Positions 59,291 to 60,820 of a stretch of 60,820 nt of DNA are shown here, one piece after another. The position numbers and the translations under genes were made by a program. The DNA comes from UBA1672 sp964351365 (lineage in GTDB: Bacteria > Pseudomonadota > Alphaproteobacteria > Micavibrionales > Micavibrionaceae), in the NCBI GenBank assembly GCA_964351365.1, contig CAYGNP010000016.1:1-60820 (forward strand), in the 5' to 3' direction. Within the stretch, counting starts at the first letter, position 1, and each line of letters starts with the position of its first letter. The notes under the pieces were generated by a model. The model had not been told where the DNA came from. It was given only the letters and a program-made list of their open reading frames with translations, and did no database searches.

Positions 59291-60110
59291 AGCAATTTAT
59301 TCTGATATTCGCAGGCGATTGCAATGCGAGATTGAAGCGCGCTGGATTATTGAGCAGCGCACAGATTATACATGGTCGGATCTTATTTCCAATCCAGGCG
59401 CTTTGCTTTCTGATGATCAAATACGTGATATAGAGGATGATGTGCAGCGCCGCTTAGCCGGTGAGCCGTTAACACGCATTTATAGTGAGGCGGAGTTCTG
59501 GGGGCTGCGGTTTGGGCTTGCGGCTGATACGCTTGACCCGCGGCCGGAAACAGAATTGGTTATTGAGCTTGCACTTAAGCGGTTTGATAAAAAGCGATCT
59601 TTGCGGATTCTGGATTTGGGGACAGGGTCAGGGTGCATTCTCATTGCTTTGCTCTCGGAATTTTCGAATGCGCTGGGCTTTGGGGTTGATTTGTCATTTG
59701 GAGCGCTTGCTCAGGCTAGAGAGAATGCAAAATTGAATCAGGTTGAGGGTCGCGCTCATCTTATGTGTGGGAATTGGCTTGAGGCGATTGATTCTGATTT
59801 TGATCTTATCGTTTCGAATCCTCCCTATATCGCAAGCCAAGAGATTCCAAGCCTTTCTAAGGAGGTGAGCCAGCATGACCCGATTCTGGCACTTGATGGC
59901 GGTGCAGATGGTCTAGCCCCCTATAAAATTATTTTTCCTGAAATAAAAAATATTTTAAATCGGCGCGGAATCGCATTTTTTGAAATTGGCTACGATCAGG
60001 AAAAAGATGTGATGCGACTCGCGGAAGACTCTGGATTTGTGCTACGGTGCGTTCACCCTGATCTGGCAGGGAATCCGCGGGTTGTGGAAATCTCCTATGG
60101 GGATAAATAA
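59283..60110 (+). CDS. prmC: Release factor glutamine methyltransferase PrmC
   Basis: Methylates the GGQ glutamine of release factors. The N-terminal helical substrate domain (about 1-75) is followed by RPETELVIELAL, the SAM motif ILDLGTGSGCILIAL near 109-123 and the hallmark NPPY at 179-182 (VSNPPYIAS). GGADGLAPYKII and the final GNPRVVEI complete the family. The ATG at 59283 overlaps the prfA stop; an earlier in-frame ATG at 59235 lies inside prfA. Length 275 aa. Confidence 0.95.
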   Translation: MLRAIYSDIRRRLQCEIEARWIIEQRTDYTWSDLISNPGALLSDDQIRDIEDDVQRRLAGEPLTRIYSEAEFWGLRFGLAADTLDPRPETELVIELALKRFDKKRSLRILDLGTGSGCILIALLSEFSNALGFGVDLSFGALAQARENAKLNQVEGRAHLMCGNWLEAIDSDFDLIVSNPPYIASQEIPSLSKEVSQHDPILALDGGADGLAPYKIIFPEIKNILNRRGIAFFEIGYDQEKDVMRLAEDSGFVLRCVHPDLAGNPRVVEISYGDK

Positions 60111-60331
60111 ATTTTTTTTAACGATACGGCTTGATTGAAAAAGCACCTTGGCTGTACTTTGAAATTGTTCAACGCAACATAAACACATTATTTAGTTTTA
60201 AGATTGGAACAAGAAACAAAATATTGTGTTTAACTATACGGAAGATGGCGCATAGGGCTGTTTGTACCTGCATTGATTGTGTATGGTAGTGGTGTTGACT
60301 TGTGTAAATTTGTAACTAATGGAACGAACTA

Positions 60332-60754
60332 ATGAGACACGGAACATCAGGCAGACGGCAAAGAAACCGTAATAATAATAACAACGGTCGGCGTAACAAT
60401 CAGCCTCGCACACAGGTTTATGATAGCAACGGTCCAGATGTCCGTATTCGGGGCAATGCGCATCAGGTGGCTGAGAAGTACCTTGCTCTTGCCAAGGATG
60501 CAACATCGGCAGGTGATATCATAATTGCAGAGAATTATTACCAGCATGCGGAGCACTATATTCGTATTATAAATGAGAATGATGGTAAGTTTGATGCAGA
60601 GAAAGTGATGGGTACAAGGTCACAGGATCTGAGTGATCAGCATGGGAATTCAAATCAATCTGCAAATGATGATGAGGATGATCTTGCTTTGCCAACAACA
60701 ATTTTGGGGCCTCAGGTTTCTGTTGCCAACAAGCAAGAAGAGCCTGTCGACTGA
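60332..60754 (+). CDS. DUF4167-domain protein
   Basis: Small alphaproteobacterial protein (140 aa) with an Arg/Asn-rich, probably disordered start (RRQRNRNNNNNGRRNNQP) and a conserved DUF4167 core at about 28-85 (DVRIRGNAHQVAEKYLALAKDATSAG, ENYYQHAEHYIRII). The C-terminal tail is polar and acidic. The basic start suggests RNA or ribosome binding, but this is inference. It follows prmC after a 221-bp spacer with no gene; clpB commonly comes next but would lie beyond the window. Confidence 0.88.
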   Translation: MRHGTSGRRQRNRNNNNNGRRNNQPRTQVYDSNGPDVRIRGNAHQVAEKYLALAKDATSAGDIIIAENYYQHAEHYIRIINENDGKFDAEKVMGTRSQDLSDQHGNSNQSANDDEDDLALPTTILGPQVSVANKQEEPVD

Positions 60755-60782
60755 TTTGTTAATTTTTTTTGGGGCTGTCCTA

Positions 60783-60802
60783 GATAACAGAAGAAAGTTA
60801 TC
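60783..60802. repeat. Small inverted repeat after the DUF4167 gene
   Basis: GATAAC-AGAAGAAA-GTTATC, a perfect 6-8-6 dyad 29 bases after the stop codon. There is no T-run, so terminator function is doubtful. An ATG at 60811 with GAGG just upstream may begin the next gene, but only ten bases remain. Confidence 0.25.
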
Positions 60803-60820
60803 GTGAGGACATGCGCAAAA

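Noticed and set aside
59865..59916. A perfect Shine-Dalgarno-like AAGGAGGTG inside prmC followed by an ATG
   Set aside because: It leads to a frame of only 13 codons within a conserved coding region, so it is most likely chance.
60245..60289. A 14-codon Cys-rich frame (MAHRAVCTCIDCVW) before the DUF4167 gene, resembling a leader peptide
   Set aside because: There is no suitably spaced ribosome binding site, no attenuator hairpins follow, and the downstream gene is not biosynthetic.

Overview
The window is a dense stretch of bacterial chromosome from an alphaproteobacterium. The main evidence is gene order typical of that class: bolA - J-domain - cobS - cobT; accA - xerD - small membrane protein - aroK - aroB - CorC-type transporter; ftsE - ftsX - YdcF - plsC - DUF2125 - tyrC; lptM - lysA - TIGR02302/DUF4175; HIG1 - etfB - etfA; lysC - RodZ-like - prfA - prmC - DUF4167. 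CarD, SufE, MsrA, UbiG and a class-typical HisS fit the same placement. Base composition looks moderate (not computed). Several biosynthetic genes that usually sit in these blocks are missing, so a reduced alphaproteobacterium such as a Micavibrio-like (host-associated or predatory) lineage is a reasonable guess, but it is inference only.

Layout. 1-5.5 kb: an orphan acidic protein behind a promoter region with a palindrome and phased direct repeats, a nuclease-fold secreted protein, an M48 lipoprotein protease, a phosphoesterase with lost metal ligands, and carD preceded by a promoter-terminator unit that looks like a small RNA or attenuator. 5.5-14.9 kb: LD-carboxypeptidase, a PaaK-like adenylating enzyme, a DHH phosphoesterase, then a Gtr-like surface-glycosylation cluster (GT2 polyprenyl-sugar synthase, GtrA flippase, three tandem paralogous GT-C membrane proteins). 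14.8-19.1 kb: clpX, sufE, hisS, msrA. 19.1-24.2 kb: cobT and cobS split by an orphan secreted-type gene and a palindromic repeat, then a J-domain protein, bolA and a ribbon-helix-helix protein. 24.2-32.6 kb: Ca/Na antiporter, accA, xerD, aroK, aroB, CorC, aldo/keto reductase and an FAD oxidoreductase. 32.6-43.5 kb: FkbM methyltransferase, secA, a parvulin, Nudix, methyltransferase, homoserine acyltransferase, chorismate mutase, TyrC, a PlsC-DUF2125 fusion and YdcF. 43.5-52.9 kb: ftsX/ftsE with a helical-repeat periplasmic protein, a zinc-ribbon protein that overlaps a DUF4175 protein antisense for 215 bp, lysA, lptM, TlpA and a pentapeptide protein. 52.9-60.8 kb: etfA/etfB, HIG1, a strongly promoted 80-aa orphan, ubiG, lysC, a RodZ-like protein, prfA, prmC and DUF4167.

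How the genes work together. Most are housekeeping: amino-acid synthesis (aroK, aroB, chorismate mutase, TyrC, LysC, LysA, homoserine acyltransferase), envelope building (FtsEX, LptM, LdcA, PlsC, RodZ-like, SecA, PpiC) and translation (HisS, PrfA, PrmC). Genes are tightly packed: of 13 convergent pairs, nine overlap at their 3' ends. No tRNA, rRNA, CRISPR array, transposase or phage gene was recognised. The least explained items are the carD-upstream RNA unit, the three orphan genes at 227, 21101 and 55038, the GT-C triplet, and the antisense-encoded His-rich tail.
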